Positions 8,336 to 16,321 of a stretch of 38,921 nucleotides of DNA are shown piece after piece. The notes beneath the pieces were generated by a model that searched no databases, had not been told where the DNA came from, and was given only the letters and a program-made list of their open reading frames with translations. Position 1 is the first letter of the stretch; every line of letters begins with the position of its first letter. Source of the DNA: Flavobacteriales bacterium. Lineage in GTDB: Bacteria > Bacteroidota > Bacteroidia > CAIKAF01. The stretch lies in contig JAOABX010000024.1 in assembly GCA_026418175.1 (NCBI GenBank), forward strand, positions 1 through 38,921, written 5' to 3'. Position numbers and translations under genes: made by a program.

Positions 8336-8488
8336 CCTGTGCTGCTAAAATCATGCGTCATACTTTAGGACCCGTGCCTAAGAAACAGGCTGTGCACCTG
8401 CGGTCTGGTTGTTAAAAGTCGAAGTAAATCGATGTTGCGTCGGCACGACGCAACATCGGAGTAAATCATAGATGAGGGGCAGCACAGG
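8336..8488 (+). ncRNA. Retron-like msr-msd RNA
   Basis: The 195-base gap before the reverse transcriptase has the layout of a retron RNA. The ends are a perfect 10-base inverted pair, CCTGTGCTGC (8336-8345, a1) and GCAGCACAGG (8479-8488, a2), which would close the RNA. Inside, the msr-like part holds two short hairpins: TTAGG/CCTAA with a 7-base loop (8365-8381) and CAGG/CCTG with a 7-base loop (8386-8400). The msd-like part is a perfect 13-bp hairpin with a GCA loop (8430-8458, arms CGATGTTGCGTCG and CGACGCAACATCG), flanked by the 8-base direct repeat AGTAAATC (8423 and 8460). The a2 end lies five bases before the RT start. GC content is higher than the surroundings. The exact priming G cannot be fixed by eye. 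Confidence 0.8.
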
Positions 8489-8493
8489 AATTC

Positions 8494-9660
8494 ATGGATA
8501 AAAAAGAATTTATGCCTTGGAATAACGATTGGAAACCCTTGTTTGAATTAGATGCTGGTATTTTCTTCCGACAATTTGGGTTCACAGATGCGGCCGAAGC
8601 CCTGAAATTTTTAAATTCGGAAAAAGCTTACCGGAAAATATCCATTCCCAAACGGAATGGTTCTGCACGCATCGTGTATCAACCGCACAAGAAGGTGGAA
8701 GCCATGCAGCAAGCCATTAAACCGCTGTTGGATAAATTATATGTTCAGGCCTGTGAAGTACGCGACTTCTTTACCAAAGTACCCGCAGTACCTATCCCCT
8801 GGGAAGATAAGTTTCGGCAGCAGGCATTACATAATAAGTTTCCGAAAAGCGACGACTTCATACAAGCTTTAAAAATTAAATATCAAGATCAGATAAACAG
8901 AATCAGAAATAAATGTGGAAAAGATGCTGTTAAATATGTAAACCGAGTATTCAGTGAAGTATATGAAAAAGATCATGACTACTACTATTATTTTCAGGGA
9001 TGCAGTAAAGAACATCCGTTCAAACAGGTAATGCAGTTTTATGGCCCGGTAACTGTTCATGGACATAAAGCTGTAAAAAAACCCTACCTGCTGAAATGCG
9101 ATATTCAGAATTTCTATCCGTCCATCACGCATAAAAAACTGTATTCAGAATTAATTAAATCACCTTTTAAAGACCGAATCAGCGAGGAAACTGCTGCTGT
9201 GATCGTGGCCGTTGCCATGCACAAAAAACGGCTGGTACAAGGTTCCTGCATTTCACCGGTATTGGCAAACATATTTATGTTTCATACGGATTACTTCTTT
9301 CGGGAAAAATTGAGCAGTTATCGAAATATAACTTACTATAGCCGGTATGTGGATGATTTAATTTTTGCATCCTATGCGCTGATAGACAAAGAGAAAATCC
9401 TTGAACAGATCAGCAACCAGTTAAAACCATTGGGGTTAAACCTTCATCCGGAGAAAACCCGGTATCTGAAACCGCATCAGAAAAAAATAGTAACCGGCAT
9501 GGTGGTGAATGAAAAACTGAATGTGGACAGAAGGTATATCCGGAGGATACGTGCCATGCTGCATGATGCGGAGCAAAACGGCATACAAATGGCCTGCTGG
9601 CATCATAACGGCGGATCACTAACCGCGATTACACCAGACGATAAAAAAAATTCCTGCTGA
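8494..9660 (+). CDS. Retron-type reverse transcriptase (C-terminus frameshifted)
   Basis: An RNA-directed DNA polymerase. Motifs in order: RKISIPKRNGSARIVYQ (47-63), LLKCDIQNFYPSI with Asp203 (199-211), VQGSCISPVLANI (248-260), the catalytic YVDD (285-288), LGLNLHPEKTRYL (313-325) and VTGMVVN (333-339). The last motif and the QG...SP form are typical of retron RTs. About 90 extra residues (roughly 92-180) separate the first motif block from the catalytic Asp, where compact retron RTs have a short loop, and I see no NAxxH motif. The frame ends at TGA 9658-9660 after an A8 run (9643-9650); a +1 frame continues with a normal retron RT end. Preceded by its putative msr-msd RNA. It would make multicopy single-stranded DNA, usually part of anti-phage defence. 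Confidence 0.88.
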   Translation: MDKKEFMPWNNDWKPLFELDAGIFFRQFGFTDAAEALKFLNSEKAYRKISIPKRNGSARIVYQPHKKVEAMQQAIKPLLDKLYVQACEVRDFFTKVPAVPIPWEDKFRQQALHNKFPKSDDFIQALKIKYQDQINRIRNKCGKDAVKYVNRVFSEVYEKDHDYYYYFQGCSKEHPFKQVMQFYGPVTVHGHKAVKKPYLLKCDIQNFYPSITHKKLYSELIKSPFKDRISEETAAVIVAVAMHKKRLVQGSCISPVLANIFMFHTDYFFREKLSSYRNITYYSRYVDDLIFASYALIDKEKILEQISNQLKPLGLNLHPEKTRYLKPHQKKIVTGMVVNEKLNVDRRYIRRIRAMLHDAEQNGIQMACWHHNGGSLTAITPDDKKNSC

Positions 9661-9779
9661 AAATACAGGGAATGATTGCCTGGGTAGAGCAGGTACGCGG
9701 CACGCTTGATCCATTATCGGTGAAACTGCGAGATAACTGGGATAAACAATTCAATTTATGGAAGCATAAAAATCTTTAA
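9651..9779 (+). pseudogene. Displaced C-terminal end of the reverse transcriptase
   Basis: If one A is added to the A8 run at 9643-9650, the reading frame continues past the TGA for about 43 codons. It reads KFLLKIQGMIAWVEQVRG, then DPLSVKLRDNWDKQF, and stops at TAA 9777-9779. The 'L.GMIA.V..VRG' pattern is the usual thumb-end sequence of retron RTs, so this belongs to the same gene. The complete protein would be about 430 residues. Causes could be a sequencing or assembly error in the homopolymer, a real mutation, or slippage during transcription or translation. Confidence 0.75.
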
Positions 9780-9855
9780 TACTAGTAATTAAAAGTTTTA
9801 AACGAAGACATAAGTTCACAGTATAATCAAAACAAGATTTTGCACAATAAGATTT

Positions 9856-10260
9856 ATGAAAAAAAACATTTTGATAATCATTGCGTATGCATGCGGAAAA
9901 TATTTTACACATTCCCAGACTCCGTATAGAGAAATTCATGAAGAGAACTATTTCACTTATTATTGTTATGAGATAAAATATAGTGTATTTGAATGGGAAA
10001 AGAGAGAGTGGGTGAAAAAAGATTATAAATGGGTACTTAGTGAGTACCATTATAATACTCTTACCGATACTATTATACACAAATTCCCCCTCGACCAAAA
10101 GGAAATTATCTATACAATGCAATATCTTATGTTACGGGATGAAAAAGGTGATTATTGGAAACTGAGTTTTGATAATGATGGCATATATCTAAACAGGTGG
10201 GATGTATTTTATAATCAACATCAAATATATTTAGTTTATAAAAAAGTAATTCGTGCGTAA
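9856..10260 (+). CDS. Hypothetical protein with possible signal peptide
   Basis: A 134-residue protein. The N-terminus MKKNILIIIAYACGKYFTHSQ has two lysines and a short hydrophobic core, consistent with a weak signal peptide. The rest is unusually rich in Tyr, Trp and charged residues (YYCYEIKYSVFEWEKREWVKKDYKW), suggestive of beta strands. No known domain is seen. It starts 76 bases after the RT frame ends. A retron effector encoded here cannot be excluded, but nothing in the sequence points to a toxin or nuclease fold. Confidence 0.55.
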   Translation: MKKNILIIIAYACGKYFTHSQTPYREIHEENYFTYYCYEIKYSVFEWEKREWVKKDYKWVLSEYHYNTLTDTIIHKFPLDQKEIIYTMQYLMLRDEKGDYWKLSFDNDGIYLNRWDVFYNQHQIYLVYKKVIRA

Positions 10261-10334
10261 AATAATAAGTTTTTATTTCGCTTAATTCTAAAGCCATATA
10301 GTAATTGTTAAAGTAATTAATTAATAATAAATAT

Positions 10335-10646
10335 ATGATACTACTGAATGAAATTGAAAGAGGCTTAAAAGCCACGTGCAGAAATTGCCTGGAAACTACT
10401 TTTTACAATGGCAAAATTCGTGTACGAGTTGAAAAAGAAGGGAAAAGGCTGGTACTATACCAACGCGAATTTCAGTGCCAGGACTGTGGGGAACTAAAAA
10501 TAGAGCCTTATGACAACGAACTGATGGTTGATTGGCTCATGGAACGATGTGCCTGCGGAGGAGAATTCCGGCGCGATAAACCCATTTTTTGCAAACATTG
10601 CAAAGCCAACAAAACCGAACTGAATAAAAGCGAACCGGCAGTTTAA
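10335..10646 (+). CDS. Zinc-ribbon protein, 103 residues
   Basis: A small cytoplasmic protein with four metal-binding cysteine clusters: CRNC (15-18), CQDC (48-51), CAC (72-74) and CKHC (86-89). They would hold two zinc ions. Between them is a strand-rich segment (KIRVRVEKEGKRLVLYQREFQ). No enzyme motif is present, and it is not related to the zinc-ribbon gene next to xseB in its order of motifs. A terminator-like hairpin lies 29 bases downstream, so it may be its own transcript. Confidence 0.65.
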   Translation: MILLNEIERGLKATCRNCLETTFYNGKIRVRVEKEGKRLVLYQREFQCQDCGELKIEPYDNELMVDWLMERCACGGEFRRDKPIFCKHCKANKTELNKSEPAV

Positions 10647-10674
10647 AAAAACCAATTCATGCAAGCCCAAATTC

Positions 10675-10710
10675 AGAATAGGGCAAATGACCTATTCTTT
10701 GCATTTTAAT
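10675..10710 (+). terminator. Probable intrinsic terminator after the zinc-ribbon gene
   Basis: An 8-bp perfect stem, AGAATAGG (10675-10682) and CCTATTCT (10691-10698), with an 8-base loop, is followed by TTGCATTTT. The stem is AT-rich, so its strength is modest. Confidence 0.5.
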
Positions 10711-10825
10711 AAAAATACTCTTTTCTTTTCAGCATATTCTTTCAGTAATATGCACGTTATCATCCAGAGATTAGGATTACAGTTTGGTATTGCGTTCATG
10801 CTTCCCTTGATTAAAGATAATTAAG

Positions 10826-11273
10826 ATGCGATATTTGATTTTTATGATTATTAGTTTTATAGCACTTGCTACAGGATGCAGCTCGCATGAATCGTATTTC
10901 ATCGGTACTGGTTGGACAATGGGACATTGTATCGTATGAACATACAAAAATTGATTCCAGTGGCAACCGTTATACTCTCATAAACGAAGAAAACGTAGGC
11001 CGCTGGGACTTTTACGTTGATCCTATAATTGGAGAAGAAGGTCCGTTTATTTATGCATTTGAATACGATGGATCACAGAGATTTCAATATGATTCAGGGT
11101 ATGTAAAAATATCAGAAGAAGGAAAACGCTTTATTATTATAGGTCCATCCATTGGAAATGATATTCATTTCAACATTGATGAATTTACCGGCAACGAATT
11201 GTTATTAAATCAATACGCACCGAATCAGGATACGGCTACCTATCTATTGATCATCAGGCTGGCGAAGAAGTAA
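10826..11273 (+). CDS. Lipocalin-like lipoprotein, frameshifted after the signal peptide
   Basis: From ATG 10826 the frame encodes a lipoprotein signal: MRYLIFMIISFIALATGC, with the lipobox ending at Cys18 (10877-10879), then SSHES. This frame stops at TGA 10937-10939. The mature part lies in the +1 frame (open from TTG 10866 to TAA 11273): LVGQWDIVSYE, then strands ending in TYLLIIRLAKK. The 'L.G.W.' opening right after a lipobox is the usual layout of small lipocalin-like lipoproteins of this phylum. The two halves very probably form one gene broken by a single-base shift between about 10885 and 10910. The TTG at 10866 alone would give a protein without an export signal, which is less likely. 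Cause: mutation or sequencing error. Confidence 0.6.
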
Positions 11274-11357
11274 TCATTTAAATCTTGAATTAAAATGCTT
11301 TTGAAAACTGAAGAAGAATATGAGGTACATGAAATGCCCTTGATTCCCGAAAAGAAT

Positions 11358-11385
11358 AAAGGCAGCTTTTGCTGCCTTCTTTCTC
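11358..11385. terminator. Bidirectional intrinsic terminator
   Basis: Stem GGCAGC (11361-11366), loop TTTT, GCTGCC (11371-11376). It is preceded by an A-rich run and followed by TTCTTTC, so T-rich tails occur in both directions. It sits between the lipoprotein gene and the 3' end of the convergent phosphatase gene and can serve both. Confidence 0.75.
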
Positions 11386-11397
11386 GAGTTCAGAAAA

Positions 11398-13227
11398 TTA
11401 ATAAACCTTCAATAATCGTTTGCTGGCTTTTGATTTCTGCCCTTGCAAGGTAATGATATACATACCTGCTGCCAGCTTCGAACCGTCAAAATGAGCGTAG
11501 TTCAAGCCTTGTACAGACATTCCAAGATTTTTTTCTAAAATCACTTTTCCATCCATATCGGTTACTATGATACGCATAGCTTCCGGTTCATACGTATAAT
11601 ACTGAACCACCACCTGGCTGAAAAATGGGTTGGGAAAAGCGCCAATGGTAATCACATTATGATTTTCTTTTATTCCGGTAGTTCCGGCATTATAGGGAGC
11701 CAACGGTGGATAAATTCCGCCCACCGCTATCCCAGATGCCTGTTGCAAATGACGAGTTCCGTCCAATGTGTACCAGCTGGCATCTACCGATACAGTGTAA
11801 CTGCGACTGGTTATTGTATTAATATTATAAAAGTCAGCCTGTGTACGGTTTCTATTTAGGTCTAAAATATAGTATCCATGATTATCGAGGTTAGCATATT
11901 TTACATGAGGGAAAAGTGTACCTATTAAACTGGAAGGAACACCCAAGGGAGAATTTTCGGAAGTAACGCTGGTAGTTACAAACTCTACCCCAACCGAATT
12001 GGCTCCGGTACTGCTATTATAGCCTGTAAGCGGCAAATCATTCGCCCACGAAGTATGGATATCCCCAGTAAGCACAACCATATTTTGAATATTGTTATTT
12101 ATAACACTATCATAAAGTTGTTGCCTTTGAACGGGATAACCGTCCCATTGATCTGTATTCAATGGCGCACCTAATACACGTAAAGGAGCCATCATTACCT
12201 GTTGCCCCAACACTTGCCATTTTGCCGTAGATTGTTTCATATTGGATGTAAGCCAAGCAAATTGATCTGCACTGATAATTTTCCGGTTCGGATCATTGAG
12301 GGCTGAGCTGGTGGCTCCTACCTGTTCATCACGGCCTTCCAGTCGTGTATCTAACATATATAGATCGATCAAATCTCCAAAATTGAATTCCCGCCAAATA
12401 CGCAAGGTATCATTAGGATCTGGCTGGCGAATCGGCATCCATTCAATATATGCCTGCACTCCCGATTTTTTTCTTGCTTCCCAATCACCTTCAGTACCTG
12501 GTGTATGATTTTCAGCACCACCACTCCAGGAATTATTTGCTGTTTCATGATCATCCCATACAGCTATCATTGGTAACTGCTGATGAAGAAGTCTTAGATC
12601 AGCGTCCAGCTTATATAAACTATGTCGAATACGATAATCCGTAATAGTAATTATCTCTGTAGTGGGCTCATGATTTCGGTCGCTCAAACTACTACTGGCA
12701 CCGTATTCATAAATATAGTCTCCTAAATGCAATACATAATCTACATCATTACGCAAGGCAATATCTCGGTATGCATTAAAATACCCATTTTGATAGTCAC
12801 TGCAGGAAACTACAGCTATGCGTATAGAGTCTACATTCATTCCGGAGGGCATGGTGTGCGTTCTTCCGGTAATGGATCGGTTGCCATTGTATTCAAAACG
12901 ATAATAATACCAGCTATCCGGCTGAAGGCCAGTAACATCCACTTTGATGGTATAATCTTTATCCACCGAAGTAGTGGCATTTCCTGATGCAACTATGTTT
13001 GTAAATAACGTATCGGTAGCCATTTGCCAACTAACAGTTACCGGATCAACCGGAGGGTCGAGCGTAATACGGGTCCAAATAATTACGCGGTCTGGCAATG
13101 GATCGCCAGATGCCACTCCATGATAGAATGGAGCCAGTGCCGGATCTAAAAATGAACGGTCTGATTGAGCAAAGAACTGAAAGCTAACAAATAGCAAAAC
13201 GAGGGTGTAAATTTTTTTCATAAACAA
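11398..13227 (-). CDS. PhoD-like alkaline phosphatase/phosphodiesterase with T9SS C-terminal domain
   Basis: A 609-residue exported metallophosphoesterase. It begins with a signal peptide (KKIYTLVLLFVSFQFFAQ); the start is more likely the second ATG (13219-13221), giving MKKIY. A PhoD N-terminal beta domain follows (FYHGVASGDPLPDRVIIWTR, YYYRFEYNG). The catalytic domain has SCSDYQNGYFNAY, HLGDYIYEYG, AVWDDHETANNSW and LTGDIHTSW, which carry the metal-binding Asp, Cys, His and Asn residues of PhoD enzymes. The last 80 or so residues (AFPNPFFSQVVVQYY to SKRLLKVY) are a type IX secretion sorting domain, so it is probably released or anchored on the cell surface. Likely role: phosphate scavenging from phosphate esters. 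Confidence 0.92.
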   Translation of the reverse strand: MFMKKIYTLVLLFVSFQFFAQSDRSFLDPALAPFYHGVASGDPLPDRVIIWTRITLDPPVDPVTVSWQMATDTLFTNIVASGNATTSVDKDYTIKVDVTGLQPDSWYYYRFEYNGNRSITGRTHTMPSGMNVDSIRIAVVSCSDYQNGYFNAYRDIALRNDVDYVLHLGDYIYEYGASSSLSDRNHEPTTEIITITDYRIRHSLYKLDADLRLLHQQLPMIAVWDDHETANNSWSGGAENHTPGTEGDWEARKKSGVQAYIEWMPIRQPDPNDTLRIWREFNFGDLIDLYMLDTRLEGRDEQVGATSSALNDPNRKIISADQFAWLTSNMKQSTAKWQVLGQQVMMAPLRVLGAPLNTDQWDGYPVQRQQLYDSVINNNIQNMVVLTGDIHTSWANDLPLTGYNSSTGANSVGVEFVTTSVTSENSPLGVPSSLIGTLFPHVKYANLDNHGYYILDLNRNRTQADFYNINTITSRSYTVSVDASWYTLDGTRHLQQASGIAVGGIYPPLAPYNAGTTGIKENHNVITIGAFPNPFFSQVVVQYYTYEPEAMRIIVTDMDGKVILEKNLGMSVQGLNYAHFDGSKLAAGMYIITLQGQKSKASKRLLKVY

Positions 13228-13283
13228 TGTAATAAATGAATGAACTAATTTAAGAAAATGAAAAATAGGTAATGGAATATTTT

Positions 13284-14561
13284 TTAAAGATAACGAAATC
13301 TTGACATTGCTTCCTTTTCAAGCCATTCCCGATGCATGGGATGAGCTATTTCAATCAAAGCCTTTGCCCGCTGCCGAAGATTTTTACCATATAAATATGC
13401 TACCCCGTACTCTGTAATTACATAATGAATATGAGCTCGGGTGGTGGTAATCCCTGCCCCTTCTTTTACAAAAGGGACAATTTTTGATTTACCGTTTTTA
13501 GTAATTGATGGAAGTGCTATAATAGGTTTCCCTTTTTCAGAAAGTGCCGCACCCCGAATAAAATCCATTTGCCCTCCTACACCGGAATATTGATAGGCAC
13601 CAATAGTATCTGCACAAACCTGACCTGTAAGATCTATTTCGATGGCCGAATTAATAGCGGTTACCCGGGGATTCATGCGTATGATATTGGTATCATTGGT
13701 AAACGATGCTTCACGCATCGAAATCATCGGATTGTCATGAATGAAATCATACAACTTTTGAGAGCCTAATGCAAAACAAGATACAATCTTACCTTTTGAC
13801 GATCGCTTTTCCTCGCCGGTAATAACTCCTTTTTCTACTAACGGAATAATACCATCCGAAAACATTTCGGTATGAATTCCTAGTCGGCGGTGATGCTGCA
13901 ACTCGTTCAATACAGCGTTGGGGATATTCCCAATACCCATTTGCAAAGTAGCTCCGTCTTCAATGAGTCCCGCCACATACTTACCAATGGCACGATCAGT
14001 TTCGGTTAGTTCTTCCGATAAATGCTGAAATATAGGTCGTGAAGTTTGAACCAAGCAATGAAAACGACTAATATGAACGTTTCCGGCCCCATGCGTTCGG
14101 GGGGCTTGTTCATTTACCTCCGCAATAATAAAATCAGCCGATTCAATGGCAGCCAAAGCTACATCAATAGAAGCTCCTAATGAACAAAATCCGTGACGAT
14201 CTGGCGGAGATACCTGAACTAAGGCTACATCGGGTTTTACAAGTCCTTGCTTCATCAGCAAATGAATTTCACTGAGAAACACCGGAATATAATCGCCATG
14301 TCCTTCATTTACGGCCTGACGAACATTGCCTCCAACAAAAAATGAATTAATGCGAAAAGAACCGGCTAAAGATGGGTCAGCGTAAGGAGCAGGACCTTCA
14401 GTATGCAGATGAACAAACTCTACATCCTTTAATTCTGATGCCCTTCGCACAATGGCTTCAGTCAAGGGCAATGGATGCATAGCCCCTCCATGAACAAAGA
14501 CGCGTTGCCCGCTACGTATTTTTCTTACTGCTTCATCGGCCGTAACGTAGATAGAATTCAT
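13284..14561 (-). CDS. Acetyl-CoA hydrolase/transferase family protein (4-hydroxybutyrate CoA-transferase-like)
   Basis: A 425-residue cytoplasmic enzyme of the family I CoA-transferases, at the usual length of 4-hydroxybutyrate or butyrate:acetate CoA-transferases. The N-terminal domain has VFVHGGAMHP and HLHTEGPAPYADP; the middle has the glycine-rich QMGIGNIPNAVL. LGIHTEMFSDG (about 227-237) contains Glu232, which matches by position the catalytic glutamate (Glu238) known in the clostridial enzyme. AINSAIEIDLTGQVCADTIG and the end HPMHREWLE are also typical. It moves CoA between short-chain acids, or hydrolyses acetyl-CoA; substrate cannot be decided. It is monocistronic, between the phosphatase gene and the divergent dcw cluster. 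Confidence 0.9.
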   Translation of the reverse strand: MNSIYVTADEAVRKIRSGQRVFVHGGAMHPLPLTEAIVRRASELKDVEFVHLHTEGPAPYADPSLAGSFRINSFFVGGNVRQAVNEGHGDYIPVFLSEIHLLMKQGLVKPDVALVQVSPPDRHGFCSLGASIDVALAAIESADFIIAEVNEQAPRTHGAGNVHISRFHCLVQTSRPIFQHLSEELTETDRAIGKYVAGLIEDGATLQMGIGNIPNAVLNELQHHRRLGIHTEMFSDGIIPLVEKGVITGEEKRSSKGKIVSCFALGSQKLYDFIHDNPMISMREASFTNDTNIIRMNPRVTAINSAIEIDLTGQVCADTIGAYQYSGVGGQMDFIRGAALSEKGKPIIALPSITKNGKSKIVPFVKEGAGITTTRAHIHYVITEYGVAYLYGKNLRQRAKALIEIAHPMHREWLEKEAMSRFRYL

Positions 14562-14820
14562 GGGTTAAAAATAAAAACAAACTTGGTTTATAAGATTTTC
14601 AACCTGATTCCAAACAATATTTACAACACTTTTTATCAACCATCTCATCACTTAGTTTTATTGAATATAGTTATTAATTTGATTTTATTATACTTATAAA
14701 ATTGTTAATTATTATCACCCACTTAAAACCATTGCAAATACTCATTTTTTGAAAAAAAATAGCCTGTATTTATTGATTTTACAATAAAAAAAATTGTTAA
14801 TACGTTTTTTTTTATCAACA
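14562..14820. other. AT-rich divergent intergenic region
   Basis: The gap between the leftward CoA-transferase gene and the rightward dcw cluster is 330 bases. In this left portion I see no gene, RNA or clear repeat, only very AT-rich sequence with long A and T runs. Promoters for both directions must lie here or just to the right. Confidence 0.5.
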
Positions 14821-14822
14821 AA

Positions 14823-14875
14823 GTGGTAGAAAATGGTAAATTGTGTAGCAAAGTGGTAAAATAATACTATTTTTA
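14823..14875 (+). promoter_or_regulatory. Probable MraZ operator and mraZ promoter
   Basis: TGGTA occurs at 14824, 14834 and 14854, with a degenerate TGTAG at 14844: four direct repeats at exactly 10-bp spacing on one face of the helix. Known MraZ binding sites (in E. coli, TGGGN repeats separated by 5 bases) have the same spacing and similar sequence. Just downstream, TATTTTTA (14868-14875) matches seven of the eight bases of the Bacteroidota -7 box. The repeats would lie across the promoter upstream of the -7 box, consistent with autorepression by MraZ. Confidence 0.7.
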
Positions 14876-14891
14876 CGTTGATTTTTAGCAA

Positions 14892-15365
14892 ATGGCAACT
14901 TTTATCGGGGAATATCAAGCAAAAGTTGACGCCAAAGGGCGGGTGATGTTTCCTGCACCATTCCGTAAGCAACTGGAGGGTGAAGGCCAGGAGGAATTTG
15001 TAATCAATCGTGGATTTGAGGCTTGCCTGGTGATATATCCTAAAAAAGAATGGGATGCCATTAGTAAAAAAATCAATGCGCTAAATCCATTCAAAGCAGA
15101 GAACAGAAATTTTATCCGATTATTTAACAACGGAGCTACATTGGTTTCGCTGGATGGAGCCGGGCGATTGCTGCTTCCCCGAGAACTTATGAAGTATGCA
15201 GGTATTGAAAACGACATTTACCTAGCAGCCAATGGCCGAAAAATAGAAGTATGGGCGAAGTCGAAATACGAAGAAATGATGAATGTAAGTGCAGATGACT
15301 TTGCTGCACTGGCAGAAAAAGTGATGGGTGAAATTGATTTGAATTTCGACGGAGGAGATGAATAG
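14892..15365 (+). CDS. mraZ: Transcriptional regulator MraZ
   Basis: A 157-residue protein of two tandem SpoVT/AbrB-like MraZ repeats, close to the usual 145-155. The first starts at GEYQAKVDAKGRVMFPAPFRKQL (about 6-28). The second has LVSLDGAGRLLLPRELMKYAGI (about 83-104), with the typical D..GR...P pattern in both. MraZ forms a ring, binds short repeats upstream of its own gene and regulates the dcw cluster; those repeats are visible at 14824-14858. It is the first gene of the cluster, and its stop overlaps the rsmH start by eight bases. Confidence 0.95.
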   Translation: MATFIGEYQAKVDAKGRVMFPAPFRKQLEGEGQEEFVINRGFEACLVIYPKKEWDAISKKINALNPFKAENRNFIRLFNNGATLVSLDGAGRLLLPRELMKYAGIENDIYLAANGRKIEVWAKSKYEEMMNVSADDFAALAEKVMGEIDLNFDGGDE

Positions 15366-16284
15366 CCAATTGGAAGGCAGCGGAGAATACCATATACCTG
15401 TTCTTTTACAGGAATCCGTAGAGGCCCTGATTACAAATCTTGACGGAATTTATGTTGACTTAACATTCGGTGGAGGTGGCCATTCGTTAGCGATACTGGA
15501 TAGACTGTCGGAAACAGGGAAATTATTTGCATTTGACCAGGATGAGGATGCGTTTCGTAATAAACCTAACGACAAACGACTGGTATTGATTAAAGCAAAC
15601 TTCAGGTTCTTTGAAAATTATTTACGATATCATCAAATCCATACAGTGGATGGGGTATTGGCAGATCTGGGTGTATCGTCATACCAATTCGATACAGGTA
15701 GCCGGGGCTTTTCCATTCGTTTTGATGCACCTCTGGATATGCGGATGGATAGAAAGCAGCCCTTGCATGCTCAAAAGGTGTTGAATGAATATGATGAAAA
15801 ACAACTGGCCGATGTGTTTTATTACTATGGTGAACTGCGCAATGCTCGCCAGTTGGCAGCTAAAATTGTACAAATACGAAGGCAGCACCCCATATTAACA
15901 ACCACAGATCTTAAAAATGCATTGAAAGGCATATTTAAGCCTCAGCATGAAAAAGATTTGATGATTCAAGTATTTCAGGCAATTCGCATAGAAGTGAATG
16001 GCGAATTGGATGCATTGAAAGAAATGCTTGAACAGAGTGCACGGGTTATCAAACCTGGGGGGAAACTGGTTGTGATTTCTTATCACTCCCTTGAAGACCG
16101 GTTAGTAAAAAACTTTCTACGGGCAGGAAATTTTGAGGGAGAGCAACAAAAAGACCTGTATGGTAATGTAATAGCACCATTTAAGCCCCAAAGTGCCAAA
16201 GCAATAACCGCAACAGAAGATGAAGTAAAAAGAAACCCCCGATCGAGAAGTGCACGAATGCGAATTGGGATTCGGAATAATTAA
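15358..16284 (+). CDS. rsmH: 16S rRNA (cytosine-1402-N4)-methyltransferase
   Basis: A 308-residue SAM-dependent methyltransferase (formerly mraW), matching the usual 300-315. It opens with HIPVLLQESVEAL; the SAM-binding motif is VDLTFGGGGHS (33-43). Then come FDQDEDA, VDGVLADLGVSSYQFD, RGFSIRFDAPLDMRMD (about 115-130), the inserted helical domain with VFQAIRIEVNGELDAL, and VISYHSLEDRLVK. It N4-methylates C1402 in the decoding centre of 16S rRNA. The second gene of the dcw cluster; the start is fixed by the eight-base overlap with mraZ. Confidence 0.96.
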   Translation: MNSQLEGSGEYHIPVLLQESVEALITNLDGIYVDLTFGGGGHSLAILDRLSETGKLFAFDQDEDAFRNKPNDKRLVLIKANFRFFENYLRYHQIHTVDGVLADLGVSSYQFDTGSRGFSIRFDAPLDMRMDRKQPLHAQKVLNEYDEKQLADVFYYYGELRNARQLAAKIVQIRRQHPILTTTDLKNALKGIFKPQHEKDLMIQVFQAIRIEVNGELDALKEMLEQSARVIKPGGKLVVISYHSLEDRLVKNFLRAGNFEGEQQKDLYGNVIAPFKPQSAKAITATEDEVKRNPRSRSARMRIGIRNN

Positions 16285-16321
16285 AAAAACAGTAAAAAAT
16301 ATAATAAAAAATAATCAACCT

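Noticed and set aside
8430-8458. Perfect hairpin read as a transcription terminator
   Set aside because: There is no T run after it, it lies within matching a1/a2 ends, and an RT follows; the msd explanation fits better.
8494-9779. Diversity-generating retroelement
   Set aside because: The RT has QGSCISP and not the DGR-type motif, and I see no template/variable repeat pair nearby.
11294-11454. Short rightward ORF starting MLLKTEEEYEVHEMPLIPEK
   Set aside because: It reads through the terminator hairpin and into the phosphatase gene on the other strand; probably chance.
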